Shown: one piece after another, positions 35,201 to 45,862 of the stretch
Layout of the letters: the number at the start of each line of letters is the position of its first letter
Numbering within the stretch: position 1 is the stretch's first letter
From: Saposhnikovia divaricata
Lineage: Eukaryota; Streptophyta; Magnoliopsida; Apiales; Apiaceae
Assembly (NCBI GenBank): GCA_036435485.1
Contig: CM071598.1
Span: forward strand, 43,600,501-43,664,500
Direction: 5' to 3'
Length of the DNA: 64,000 bases
Notes under the pieces: generated by a model
What the model was told of the DNA's origin: nothing
Database searches by the model: none
What the model saw: the letters and a program-made list of their open reading frames with translations, nothing else
Program-made: the position numbers and the translations under genes

Positions 35201-36376
35201 AGGGGAAGTTTTTCATGGTGGAAAAGACAATTGAGATCATGGGAACTAACTCAAGCAGAAGAGGTTCTTCACATACTTAATGATCTGCAACTAAATTCAT
35301 CAAGAGATTCAGTCATTTGGAAAATAAATAGAGGTATTTTTTCATCTAAAGCCTGTTACAATTCCATACTAAATCTAAATGACAGATCTGAAGGGAATTG
35401 GAACAGAATTTGGAAAATCAAAGTTCCACCAAAAATACAATTTTTTATTTGGAAAGTGGAACATGGAATTATACCATCATCTTCATTTCTACACATTAGA
35501 TTGGGCAGCATCATCAACCCAAATTGTAAAAGATGCAGAACAGTCATTGAAAACCAGCATCATATCTTCTGGGAATGTTCAATAGCCAAACAAGTGTGGA
35601 AGTTGGTTATAAATTGGTGGAGTCTGAGCAGGAGTCAAGCAAATATGTTAAGCACATCCTTTTGGCAAATTCTCAAAATATTCTCAGGGTGCAAAATTAG
35701 TGCAGTATGGGCTCAGGTGGTTTGCTCAACTCTTTGGTCTCTCTGGCTAAGTAGAAATAATTCAATCTTTAACAATGTTTTGGACAGTCCCCAAGAGATT
35801 ACAAACCTCCTTGTCTTTAGAGCTTACAAGTGGTGCCTAGCTACAGATTGGATAAGTAAAGATTTATTTGATCTGTGGAAAGTTAATCCAGTAGGGGCAA
35901 TACTTTTATGCAGCAAATTTCCACATGAAAAGGAAGGGCTAGGATGGAATCCGGAATACGTTGCATATACAGATGGATCTTGGGTGGAACTTAAGAGTGG
36001 TGCTATCTGCAGTGGCATTGGTGGACTTATGCTAGATATGGAAAAAAGATCAAAATTCTTGTTCTCAGGTCCTATTTTTGCTAACACTCCTATGGAAGCA
36101 GAAAAACTAGCAATCCTATTCCTCTATGATAAAGTGAAGAATCTACTCTCTATCAATAGCAGACTGCTGGTTTATACAGATAGTTTGACCTTAGTAAATC
36201 AATTTCATCAAGTCAGAGCTGGTAATTGTGGAATAGAAGGGGATGAGGATTGGAAAGAGTTGATAGATTCACCATTTGTCAAACTACATTTTACTCAAAG
36301 AGAAGATCTACTAGGAGCAGATGAGCTGGCAAAAAAAGGGAAAGAAAGAAGCTTTATTCATTTCTCTTGGACTTAA
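32252..36376 (+). CDS. LINE ORF2: endonuclease, reverse transcriptase, RNase H
   Basis: 1,374 codons without interruption. Residues about 5-220 form an apurinic-type endonuclease (LLNWNIRGLG, CIQEVK, FVGDFNSI, and SDHKPL at the end). Residues about 440-730 are the reverse transcriptase with FADD (HLQFADDTIIF) and GLRQGDPLSPSLF. A zf-RVT cysteine/histidine motif (CKRCRTVIENQHHIFWEC) lies near residues 1090-1110. The C-terminus is a plant L1 RNase H with YTDGS, EAEKLA, YTDS and GADELAKKG. It acts in target-primed reverse transcription. All catalytic motifs I can see are present. Confidence 0.92.
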   Translation: MDSIKLLNWNIRGLGKQKNKENLRELIRKWEPNVICIQEVKQQVFDTSTLVEMWPNVKAQGIFQQALGQAGGLFSAWDNDLFILLNCENSWNWLGFTLKCVKSGSIFSIFNIYAPQQDRLKEDLWKTLGSIADRVENHPAIFVGDFNSIRDIKEKVGVTEDRRGIRSFNRWIKEANLFEIPLLNTEFTWIGPSGKRSRIDRAFCNSAWFQQGEWILKAMPRKNSDHKPLGISVQESDWGPKPFRFFNIWLSNKKSKDTLKSLLSKVKSLGHQDIQQVLRSFKKEVKEWNLTQNGNIHKKIEAAEEALSKAEDDHRSVKLIEAYRQELEELILIKNSMLKQKARIKWLKEGDKNTRFFHKAISKRRAKNQIKKLLWEGRILNKPSEIKAAFKLHFERMFSKRKGCNLFDVQNLLPQRINNEEAFNLERPLVMEEVEIALHQSDSDKAPGPDGINTGVLKSFWADLKQDMLDFIFEFMNKGIMPKGMNSSFITLIPKIPQPKLATDFRPISLINCSLKILTKVLANRLSTVIGKIIGETQSGFIKGRNISEGIMITNEIAHSLKSGLSSGIMIKLDFEKAFDSVDWDCLLRVLNLVGFGDKWCSWIKNIFISMRASVLVNGSPSDEFKFGRGLRQGDPLSPSLFNIIGEVFSAMMIKAESLGMLKGIKIGHGAKNLSHLQFADDTIIFLQPSVASILNLRRILNCFQLTTGLKINFNKSFLYSWEKDAVEKAHWANLLGCKVGEIPFTYLGAPIGSDPKKKEFWSPLLQKMDLKLASWKCKSLNEAGRSTLIKDTLNSLPVYWFSLFKIPKGICRELEKKRRAFYWKELIEDNGGNRRLHLLSWKTLCQPKIKGGLGLGILQAKNSAMLSKWWWRWLVERNKSWWKVIRDKYNLKEYLNLDQCRNLREVSSIFKSISQPSGDYDWSVFFSRNNYYWKIGDGKDVLFWEDIWHGESSLAESYGRLYSLSNCKSLNIETVKEIWLGHRGSFSWWKRQLRSWELTQAEEVLHILNDLQLNSSRDSVIWKINRGIFSSKACYNSILNLNDRSEGNWNRIWKIKVPPKIQFFIWKVEHGIIPSSSFLHIRLGSIINPNCKRCRTVIENQHHIFWECSIAKQVWKLVINWWSLSRSQANMLSTSFWQILKIFSGCKISAVWAQVVCSTLWSLWLSRNNSIFNNVLDSPQEITNLLVFRAYKWCLATDWISKDLFDLWKVNPVGAILLCSKFPHEKEGLGWNPEYVAYTDGSWVELKSGAICSGIGGLMLDMEKRSKFLFSGPIFANTPMEAEKLAILFLYDKVKNLLSINSRLLVYTDSLTLVNQFHQVRAGNCGIEGDEDWKELIDSPFVKLHFTQREDLLGADELAKKGKERSFIHFSWT

Positions 36377-36590
36377 TTAAAGTGCAGGTAATTGGTCTTT
36401 GTGAGTTAAGTGGGCTAGCCCAAACATTTGTCCTTGATCCCAGGTCTCATTAAACCACTGTCAGATATTAATTCTCTTATATTCTCCTACTAAGAGTAAT
36501 TAATTTAGTTAGTGGGATTTTATGGGAAAATAACCAAAAGCCACCATAGTATTGGTGTTGGAAATACCAATGCATTGGAAAGGATGGTAG

Positions 36591-37355
36591 ATGGTTCAGT
36601 TGATCAGTTGGGAAGATGAACAATCAATAAGCCTGGTTAAATACAATGATCCACTAGAGTCATTCTCATCTCACATCTCTTCTATCCATTTTCTCATGGA
36701 GCGAACATGGGTCTTCCCTAAACGCTCCTTCATCAAAATTAACACTCATGCAGTCCATTACCCTGAACGATTTCCAAATGGAAACAATTCAGGACTGGGG
36801 ATAGTGATTAGAGATCACAGGGGTACGATAATCTTAATGGTATCTGGCACCATTAGAGGCGTCACAGCTAGGGCAAATGAACTTTGGGCCATGCTTATTG
36901 GACTGCGTGCTGATTTTTATGAGCAAGAATACAAGGTGCAGATAGAAACAGATAATGAGGAGGCAGTAAGAGAATGGAAAGACTGGAGATGGTGGATAGA
37001 CCCGAATCACACAGGGGTTATTCAACAACTCTTGCAGAGGAGCTCAGACCCAAACCTAACTCTAGATGAGGCTGAAGTAATAAGGGGCAGTCAAAATATG
37101 TTGGCAAGGTTCTTGGCAGAGGATGGTGCTCGTAATCGAAACAGATTGGTTGCGTTTCGAAGACCATTTGGGAGAGTCAGGGAACTCTGGCGCCTTGACA
37201 TGGGATTAGGTCCAGTGAAAGCCCGTTTCATGATTGTTGATGAAGAGCAGTACTTGGGAGAGATTGCTGATGAAGAGGAAGTGCAGGGGTTGGGTGATCT
37301 GCTGGTGGAAGACGCTGGCTCAGCTAGCATGGGAATTCAGAACGAAGTGGATTAA
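36591..37355 (+). CDS. Additional RNase H-like ORF at the 3' end of the LINE
   Basis: 254 codons, 214 bp after ORF2 and inside the element, before poly-A. Residues about 65-135 resemble the RVT_3/RNase H fold of plants (GLGIVIRDHRG, ANELWAMLIGLRA, VQIETDNEEAV). The first catalytic aspartate seems to be missing: the usual FDGS-like position reads INTHA. The remainder is charged and unmatched. It could be a captured host RNase H-like domain, a degraded duplicate of the ORF2 domain, or a real third ORF. No translation signal is evident. Confidence 0.5.
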   Translation: MVQLISWEDEQSISLVKYNDPLESFSSHISSIHFLMERTWVFPKRSFIKINTHAVHYPERFPNGNNSGLGIVIRDHRGTIILMVSGTIRGVTARANELWAMLIGLRADFYEQEYKVQIETDNEEAVREWKDWRWWIDPNHTGVIQQLLQRSSDPNLTLDEAEVIRGSQNMLARFLAEDGARNRNRLVAFRRPFGRVRELWRLDMGLGPVKARFMIVDEEQYLGEIADEEEVQGLGDLLVEDAGSASMGIQNEVD

Positions 37356-38180
37356 GTCCTCCAGGAACTAAGGAAGAAGAAGCTGTTAGGGCATGTTTTT
37401 ATATCATCTAAGTTTTAGTTATTTAGTTTTAAGTATTATGATTGGTCTATTGCTATTCCTTTCATGGATTTTCCAATGCCATGTCTGGTCTCAAATTTTC
37501 AAGATTCTTCTCTGGATAGTATTGGTTAAGGTGTTAACCTTATTTTACTATCACCAATTGTAATGGCCTTTGGGCTTTTATGATAATGAAAATTAAATGC
37601 TTATCAAAAAAAAAAAGGCAATTGACTACTTACCATTATTTTAATTAATTAATTTTAATTTAATATACTCATGTTTACGGATTATACTAATGTTTCGTTA
37701 TTATAAACAACATATACAAATTTTTAATATATTTTATTAATAATTGAAAAATATGATGTAATATTTTCGGGTATATATTAATGATTGTAAGATTAGTTTT
37801 AAATTAAAAAGGTAACATGTTTTAATTTGAAAGGAAATATTAATGATTGTAAGATATGATACGACTGATGTTTTTATAAACAACGTATACAGATTTTTAA
37901 TATATTTTATATTTTATTAATAATTGAAAAATATGATGTGATATTTTCGGATATATATTAATGATTGCAAGATTAGTAGGTGTTTATAAAAGGTAATATC
38001 TTCAATTAAAAGTATATGTGAAAAAATGCAATCGACTACTTACCATTAATTATATTATGTTATTATTTATTTTAAGAGTTTTAATAGTATAAATAAAGGG
38101 TAAATAAATAAATTCACTTAGTAACAAAAAACAGGTACCAAAACTCTTTTATTGTTTCGGTTTTTATATAATAGTATAGA

Positions 38181-38347
38181 TATTTGTGATTGTAAGATTA
38201 GTGGGTGTTTATAAAAGATAATATCTTCAATTAATAGTAATTGTGAAAAAAAAACAATCGACTACTTACCATTAATCATATTATGTTATTATTTATTTTA
38301 GGAATTTTAATAGTATAGATATCATATATATATATATATATATATAT
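38181..38347 (-). mobile_element. Second, duplicated 5' end of the inverted Helitron
   Basis: Mirror of 27446-27582, ending TTTTAATAGTATAGAT near 38320, then a TA repeat. Confidence 0.6.
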
Positions 38348-38718
38348 GAGTTGCACTCCATGAAGAACACCTTATATAAAGAACAATAAAGAACACCTCA
38401 TATTTAATTCAATATAAGAGTTCCGTCATGACACCCAATACAAAAAGTTCTTATCCATTTAGCAAAAAAAAAATTTAAAATATTTTATTTTTGGAAAAAT
38501 CACTGTTCATGATGACATCAGCAGTGCCGTCATCATGAATAGTGATTTTTTTCAAATTTTTTTTTTTAAATTTTTTTGCTGGATGGATAGAAGATAAAAA
38601 AATAAGAACTTTTTGTATTGGGTGCCCCTGGCGGGGCCAATGGATCTATTGGAATAATTGATTTTATAGTGTTCTTTATTGTTTGTTATATAAGAGTGTT
38701 CTGTATGGAGCAAAGGCC
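38348..38718 (-). mobile_element. Group A foldback MITE, copy A4
   Basis: Starts GAGTTGCACTCCATGAAGAA and ends GGAGCAAAGGCC, flanked by TA repeats. The GC box GCCCCTGGCGGGGCC is at 38624-38638. The centre is GATGACATCAGCAGTGCCGT rather than the perfect TGACGTCA palindrome. Confidence 0.8.
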
Positions 38719-38724
38719 TATATA

Positions 38725-40097
38725 TATATATATACTAGTTGATAAAGCCGCGCTTCGCGGCGGCGTTACAATATTTTTAAAAAAATTAAATACATTACGT
38801 TATATTATAATATTAATATTAAATTTTAATAATTAAATAATCTTCTCTAATAAATCAATTTCTTGTTAAATACAATTCTTTCGATTGAGCCGCTCTCTCG
38901 TTAAAACCGAAATCTCAACTTTTTAACATATATTATAAAGACTGCATGAGATTGTTCTTTTACTCATTGTTCTTTTATTATGTTAAGACATCAATTCTTT
39001 TCTTTTTAAATACGGTGACTTTTTTCATGACAATAGTATTTGATTTATGAATAAATTTTCCTAATATAAGTACAATTAACTTATATAAAAAATACATAAT
39101 TTAAGAAGATCGTACTTTCTATAAAATATTTAATTATATGTCTGCTCTATATATTCAAACACCTATTCTAGTTCTAGTAGAACTTTTATTTATATATTTT
39201 TTCTATAAATTCAAACTCTTATTCTCTAGTTCTAGTAGAACTTTTATTTATATATTTTTTCTATAAATTCAAACTCTTATTCTCTATAAATTCGAACTCC
39301 TATTCCGCTTCCAATAGAACTTTTAATCGTATGCCTTATAAATACTTATTATACTTCCAATAGAACTTCTAATCATGTTTATTTATATATTTTTTCTATA
39401 AATTCAAACTCTTATTCTCTATAAATTCGAACTCCTATTCCGCTTCCAATAGAACTTTTAATCGTATGCCTTATAAATACTTATTATACTTCCAATAGAA
39501 CTTCTAATCATATGTCTTCCCTATAAATTCGAACTCTTCTCCTTTATAAATTCGAACACCTATTCTACTTCTAATATGCTAATTGATATTTTCATATTTA
39601 TTAGTGTTTAAAATTCTAAAAAATTAGAAAAATCGATTGAGACGATATTAGAGCGCCACCTAAACTCCCGCTATCCTCCTTTATATATATATATTTAAGA
39701 ATATAAAATTTCTTTTCTATTTCGAATATATACTATAAGAATATAATATTTTTTTCTATTTCGAATATATAATTTTTTCTTCCCAACAAATTCGAAAACC
39801 TTTTCAATTTCGAATATGTAATTTGAGTTTTTCTTCCCTACAAATTCGAATTCGAGAACCTTTTCTATTTCAAAGATGTTTATGTTAACGTTTATATTAA
39901 TATTAAAAAAGGAAGTTTTGATTTCTTTTCTAAAAAATAGGATTTAAAGAAGGAAATTTTAATTTTACATATTTAAAATAGAGGAGCTCTAGAAAAATAG
40001 ATAATTATGAATCGAGCGATTCTAGAGCTCCACCAAACTCCCGGGGGTTTTCCTTTATACAGATACCAAAACTTTCAATGTTTCGGAATTTATATAA
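38725..40097 (-). mobile_element. Helitron, family 2
   Basis: The minus-strand 3' end is CTAGTTGATAAAGCCGCGCT at about 38725, containing the hairpin CCGCGAAGCGCGG with CTAG. The right end reads TTTCGGAATTTATATA, the reverse complement of a Helitron 5' start, cut short at 40097 where half of a group A element begins. It contains tandem TAAATTCGAACTC...CCAATAGAACTTTTAATC units (about 39150-39590). Non-coding. Confidence 0.6.
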
Positions 40098-40292
40098 CGA
40101 CGTCATCATGAATAGTGATTTTTTTCAAAAAAAAATTTTTTAAATTTTGTTGCTGGATGGATAGAAGATAAAAAAATAAGAACTTTTTGTATTGGGTGCC
40201 CCTGGCGGGACCAATGGATCTATTGGAATAATTGATTTTATAGTGTTCTTTATTGTTTGTTATATAAGAGTGTTCTGTATGGAGCAAAGGCC
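40098..40292 (-). mobile_element. Half of a group A foldback MITE, copy A5
   Basis: Begins at the central palindrome (CGACGTCATCATGAATAG) and runs to GGAGCAAAGGCC. It is nearly identical to the right half of A4. The GC box is mutated: GCCCCTGGCGGGACC (40198-40212). Confidence 0.8.
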
Positions 40293-40304
40293 TATATATA
40301 TATA

Positions 40305-40642
40305 ACCTAAATTAAATATTTCAAACTAATCTAATGACCAAATTAGGGGTACTCCAATAAAAAAAACGTTTAAAATTATTGTCTCTATTCAACAAAAATA
40401 TAAAAAAATAAAAAAAATTTAAAAAAAAGTTACTGTTCACGTGATGACGTGGCACGTGAACAATAACTTTTTTTAAAATTTTTTTTTAATTTTTTTTTAT
40501 ATTTTTGTTGAATAGGGCCAAGAATTTTAGACGTTTTTTGTGAAGGTGCCCTAGCGGGGCCATTAAAATAAATGAAATATAATTTATTTAGTGTAGGTTT
40601 CTAGTTTCTATTCTAAGGTTGGTTTCTATTTAAACGCTAGCC
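40305..40642 (+). mobile_element. Group B foldback MITE lacking its left terminus, copy B2
   Basis: Closely similar to B1 from CCTAAATTAAATATTTCAA onwards, with the same right end (AACGCTAGCC). The left terminal words are missing. The GC box is GCCCTAGCGGGGCC at 40548-40561. Confidence 0.75.
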
Positions 40643-40791
40643 ATAGTATATATATTTGTGATTGTAAGATTAGTGGGTGTTTATAAAAGATAATATTTTC
40701 AATTAAAAGTAATTGTGAAAAAAAGCAATCGACTACTTACTATTAATCATATTATGTTATCATTTATTTTAGAAATTTTAATAGTATAGAT

Positions 40792-40850
<59 letters not shown>

Positions 40851-40944
40851 CTTTATAATGAAGGGTAAATAAGTAAATTCATTTAGTACAAAAAAACAGG
40901 TACCAAAACTTTCAATGTTTCGGAATTTATATAATAGTATAGAT
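40643..40944 (-). mobile_element. Family 1 Helitron 5' fragment
   Basis: Repeats the doubled 5'-end pattern of the inverted family 1 Helitron, with TTTTAATAGTATAGAT, a TA repeat of about 55 bp (40794-40848), then GGTACCAAAACTTTCAATG and TTATATAATAGTATAGA at 40944. Confidence 0.6.
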
Positions 40945-41688
40945 GTGTTTATATAACTAAAGTTGGATTATAGTAATTGTACGTGTTTTATAAAATATTG
41001 GAGAAAACTAATATTAGATATTAATGAAATATTCGAGTAGTTATCCGGTCTTGGGATAAGGAATTTATTGGTGACTATTTTTATATAATAATAATTTATA
41101 GTGTTAGTAGTACTTTGCAATCTTTTTATCAATTTTAATATTTATTTATCATTTTTATTTTTAATATATAAGAGTCAAAATTTTAATTTTCCATTATTAT
41201 AACATCTTTGACCTCCTGAAATCAAATGAGCTTTTTCAACATTTCTTTGTAATTTATATTCTACTTAGATTATATCTTGTTTCGAATAGAAAATTATTAA
41301 GAGTAAAATTGGTTAAGAATTTAGGAGAGTTCTAATGAATTTTATTATATTTTTTTAATTTTATGAATGGATAACGATTTCAATCCAAAATGATCCCCTC
41401 CCTAATAATGTGTTAAAATAATAAAATTTTATAAAATATTGTATTGATTTTAATGCATTGCGGTGTAATTTCAAATAAACAATATAATAACTATAGTTTT
41501 ATGGTAATTTTTACTAGTAGAATTTAATGCTGGCCTTAAAAGTAAAATTTAATGTTAATCACTAAAATGAAAATCGTCATAAAATATAATTACTATATTA
41601 TGTATTTAAAATTACAGCCATCAACTTATTATATTATATTGTGCAAACTTCGTCCACCAAAATACATTCAAGTCTATTATATTACTAG
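40945..41688. other. AT-rich intergenic DNA
   Basis: No gene or named repeat was recognised in this stretch. Confidence 0.3.
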
Positions 41689-42999
41689 TCGATAAAGCCG
41701 CGCTTCGCGACGGTTTTACAATATTTTTAAAAAAATTTAACACATTTACGTTATATTACAATATTAATATTAGATTTTAATAATTAAATAATCTTCCCTA
41801 ATGAATTGATTCTTGTTAAACATGATTCTTTCGATTGAGCCGCTCTCACGTTAAAACCGAAATCTCAACATTATCATATATTATAAAGACTTATATAATA
41901 ATTTTTATCCATAAAATCGAACCGTAAAAAAAAATATGTCATCAGTATCAAATTATAATAGCTAATATAATCTTTTCTAAAGAGCCGTCATCCCGTTAAA
42001 TACATTTCGAGCCGCTCTTATTTGCAATCGAAATTCTAACTTCATTATATAAAGAGAGTAAATCCCAATTTTTATATTCTTTAAACTTACAGCTTACGCA
42101 TGGGAATGTCTTTCTGTTATGTTAACATAACAAAAAAAATACGAAGACTTTTCGTTACGGGAATAATATTAAATTTATGGATATATTTTTCTAATGTAAG
42201 TATAACTAAGTTGTATAAAAAAATTAAAATAAAGGATTTCTAAGAAAAAAAATTAGTTTTAAAAAATTGTATGAGATGTCTCCACCGTACTCGTATTCTA
42301 TTTCAAATAAAATATTTTATTATATGTATTCTTTATATATTCAAACATTTTTTTACGGTCTTCTCTAATGAACCGCTTTCTCGTTAAACATGGTTGTTAC
42401 TATTGATTCGCTCTCTCGTTAAATTCAAAAACCTAGGTTTTACATATATCACTTGTATGATAATGTTTATCCATAAAAATCAAATCCTAAAAATAAAAGA
42501 AAATTTATAACACCAATGTGATATTTTAATAGCTAATAAAATCTTTTATAGTGAGTCGTCTTTCCGTTAAACACGTTTCGAACCGTTCTCATTTGGGATC
42601 GAAATTTCAACTTCATTACATATTATTGATGATACTTATCTTACATAACAACTTACTCCTTAAAATCAAAACCTAAAAAATAGAGCGAATTCCAATTTAT
42701 ACTTATTCTTGACTTTCTAAAAATTATGGAGTTTTAGAAAATGAAAACACATCTTATTTTCTCTTTATATTATAGATACTCCTGTATTTATTTAGGATTC
42801 CTACATGGCAATGTTCTTTTATTATGTTAATACAACAATTATTTTCTTTTTAAAAACCGATGACTTTTTTATGACAATAGTATTGGATTCATGAATAAAT
42901 TTTCCTAATAAAAGTATAATTAACTTATATAAAAAAGTATAATTTAAGAAGATCGTACTTTCTATAAAATATTTAATTATATGTCTGCTCTATATATTC

Positions 43000-43745
43000 A
43001 AACACATATTCTACTTCCAATAGAACTTTTAATCATATACGTTTTAAATACTTATTCTAGTTCCAATAGAACATCTAATCATATGTCTTTCCTATAAATT
43101 CGAACTCTTATTCTCTATAAATTCGAACTCCTATTCTACTTCTAATAGAACTTTTAATCATATGCGTTTTAAATACTTATTCTACTTCCAATAGAACTTC
43201 TAATCATATATTTTCCTTATAAATTCGAACTCTTCTCTATAAATTCGAACACCTATTCTACTTCTAATATGTTAAAAACACCTATTCTACTTCTACTAGA
43301 ACTTTTATTTATATGTTTTTTTTCTATAAATTCGCACTCTTATTCTCTATAAATTCGAACTCTTATTCTACTTACAATAGAACTTTTAATCATATGCGTT
43401 ATAAATATTTATTATATTTCCAATAGAACTTCTATTCATATGTCTTCCCTATAAATTCGAACTCTTCTCCTCTATAAATTCGAACATCTATTCTACTTCT
43501 AATATGTTAAATGATATTTTTGTACTTCTAATAGAACTTTTATTTATATGTTTTTTCTATAAATTCGAACCCTTATTCTCTTTAAATTTGAACTCATATT
43601 CTACTTCCAATAGAACTTTTAATCATATGCATTATAAATACTTATTTTACTTGCAATAAAACTTTTAATCATATATCTTACCTATAAATTCGAACTCTTC
43701 TCCTCTATAAATTCGAACACCTATTCTACCTCTAATATGTTAAAT
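43000..43745 (+). repeat. Minisatellite-like TTCGAACTC / CCAATAGAAC array
   Basis: Several units of roughly 110-130 bp combine TATAAATTCGAACTC with TATTCTACTTCCAATAGAAC and TTTTAATCATATG. A shorter array of the same units is at about 39150-39590 in the other family 2 Helitron, so the array is part of that family. Confidence 0.65.
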
Positions 43746-44691
43746 GATATTTTTACATTTATTAGTGTTTATAATTCTAAAATTCTAGAAACTTAGAAAC
43801 AAAAATAATACAAATAATAATACAAATATAATATAAATAAAATATAATATGACACAACAATATCATATATTACATAATACATATATATAATATTATAATA
43901 ATATAATATTATATATTATATATTTTAATATGTAATATGTTTATTAGAAGCTGAAACGATTCATAGGACACTGCAATATGTTTGATGGATTTTCTGTTAT
44001 CATAATGGATTTCAAATATTAAAATAGATTTTAACACAACTGTTACTCTGTGAGGAAATTATTTCATGTCAAATAAATGAAATATTAAAGACATGAAACT
44101 AAATAATTTGGATTTAATATGAATAATTTGCAATTTCTTTGCCTGAGTACTGAAAATCTCACATGTCTCTGGAGTAAACTTTACATTACATTTGTTATCT
44201 TTAGCCAGTTTGTGAATTTCGATCCCAAACGAGAGCAGCTCGAAACGTGTTTAACGGGAAGACGGCTCACTATAAAAGATTGTACTAGCTATTAAAATAT
44301 CATATTGATGTTATAAATTTTATTTTATTTTTAGGATTTGATGTTAATGGATAAACATTATCATACAAGTAATATATGTAAAAGTTAGGTTTTTGGTCTT
44401 AACGAGAGAGCGGATCAATAGTAATAACCGTGTTTAACAAGAAAGCGATTCATTAGATAAGACCGTATAAAAAGTGTTTAAATATATAAGTAATACCTAA
44501 AATAAAATGTTTTATTGGAAGTAGAATACGAGGACGGTGGAGACGTCTTATACGATTTTTTTAAAACTATACATCTTTTTCCTAGAAATCCTTTATTTTA
44601 ACTTTTTTTTATACAAGTTTATCTATAATATACAGAAAATATAAGATATATTTTCATCTTTTAAAACTCCATAAATATTAGAAAGTTTAAA

Positions 44692-45862
44692 TCTATACTA
44701 TTATATAAATTCCGAAACATTAAAAGTTTTGGTACCTGTTTTTTGGTACTTAGTGAATTTACCTATATACCCTTCATAATGAAGAAACATAAATATACCT
44801 AAAATAAATAATAACATAATATAATTAATGGTAATTAGTCGAGATAATACCTTTTATAAACACCTAAAAACATCAATCGTATCAAATCTTTCCATCATTA
44901 ATATTTTCTTTCCAATTAAAACACGTTATAATTAATGATAATTATCGATTAAGATAATAAAATTAATGGTAATTAGTCGATTGCCTTTTTCAAATTAATA
45001 TAATAAAATTGATGGTAATTAGTGATTGCCTTTTTCACATTTACTTTTAGTTGAACATATTACCTTTTATAAACACCTAAAAACATCAATTTTATCATAT
45101 CTTTCAATCATTAATATTTTTACGTTACCTTTTAAATTTACAACAAATCTTTCGATACTATTATATAAATTCCAAAACATTGAAAGTTTTGGTACCTGTT
45201 TTTTGGTACTTAGTGAATTTACTTATATACCCTTCATTATAAAGAAACATAAATACATCTAAAATAAATAATAACATAATATAATTAATGATAATTAGTC
45301 CAGATAATACCTTTTATAAACACCTAAAAACATGTATCATATTTTTCCATCATTAATATTTTCTTTCCAATTAAAACATGTTATAATTAATGATAATTAG
45401 TCGATTAAGATAATAAAATTAATGGTAATTAGTCGATTGTCTTTTTCAAATTAATATAATAAAATTAATGGTAATTAGTGATTGCCTTTTTCACATTTAC
45501 TTTTAATTGAACATATTACCTTTTATAAACACCTAAAAACATCAATTTTATCATATCTTTCAATCATTAATATTTTTACGTTACCTTTTTAATTTACAAC
45601 AAATCTTAAAATCATTAATATATACATGAAAATATCACATCATATTTCTCAATTATTAATAAAATATATTAAAAATCGTATACATTGTTTATAATAATGA
45701 AACATGAATATAATATGTAAACATGAGTATATTAAATTATATTAAATAAAAATTTAAAAAATTATTAAAAATAATGATTATGCAAAAACATAATTATAAT
45801 ATAAAATAAAAATTATAATATAATACAAGAAACCCGTACATTGCACGGGTTATAAGCTAGTA
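44692..45862 (+). mobile_element. Family 1 Helitron with duplicated 5' part
   Basis: Starts A-TCTATACTATTATATAAATT at about 44693. A second similar start is near 45153, followed by a repeat of the first 400 bp. The 3' end is CCCGTACATTGCACGGGTTA then TAAGCTAG-T at 45862. Non-coding. Confidence 0.65.

Larger units (their letters stand above)
29818..37616 (+). mobile_element. L1-type LINE retrotransposon, nearly complete
   Basis: Bounded by the 17-bp target-site duplication GGCAATTGACTACTTAC (29801-29817 and 37617-37633) and ending in poly-A. It has ORF1 with an RNA-recognition-like domain, ORF2 with endonuclease, reverse transcriptase, zf-RVT and RNase H, and an additional downstream RNase H-like ORF. 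The matching flanks and intact 1,374-codon ORF2 indicate a fairly recent insertion. It landed inside the inverted Helitron. Confidence 0.9.
29104..38180 (-). mobile_element. Inverted family 1 Helitron carrying a LINE
   Basis: The 3' end on the minus strand is at 29104 (CTAGCTTAAAACCCGTGCGA). The 5' end is at 38180 (TATAATAGTATAGA-T, the reverse complement of TCTATACTATTATA). Without the LINE it is about 1.3 kb, the size of the plus-strand copy upstream, to which it is closely similar. The mirrored similarity continues past 38180 to about 38320, so both copies carry the doubled 5' end. Confidence 0.7.

Noticed and set aside
33217..36087. Minus-strand open frames within the LINE
   Set aside because: They are antisense to the intact ORF2, and no protein family is recognised.
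43000..43745. Possible CRISPR-like array because of regularly repeated units
   Set aside because: Units are AT-rich, variable and lack conserved equal-length spacers. It is a plant nuclear Helitron minisatellite.
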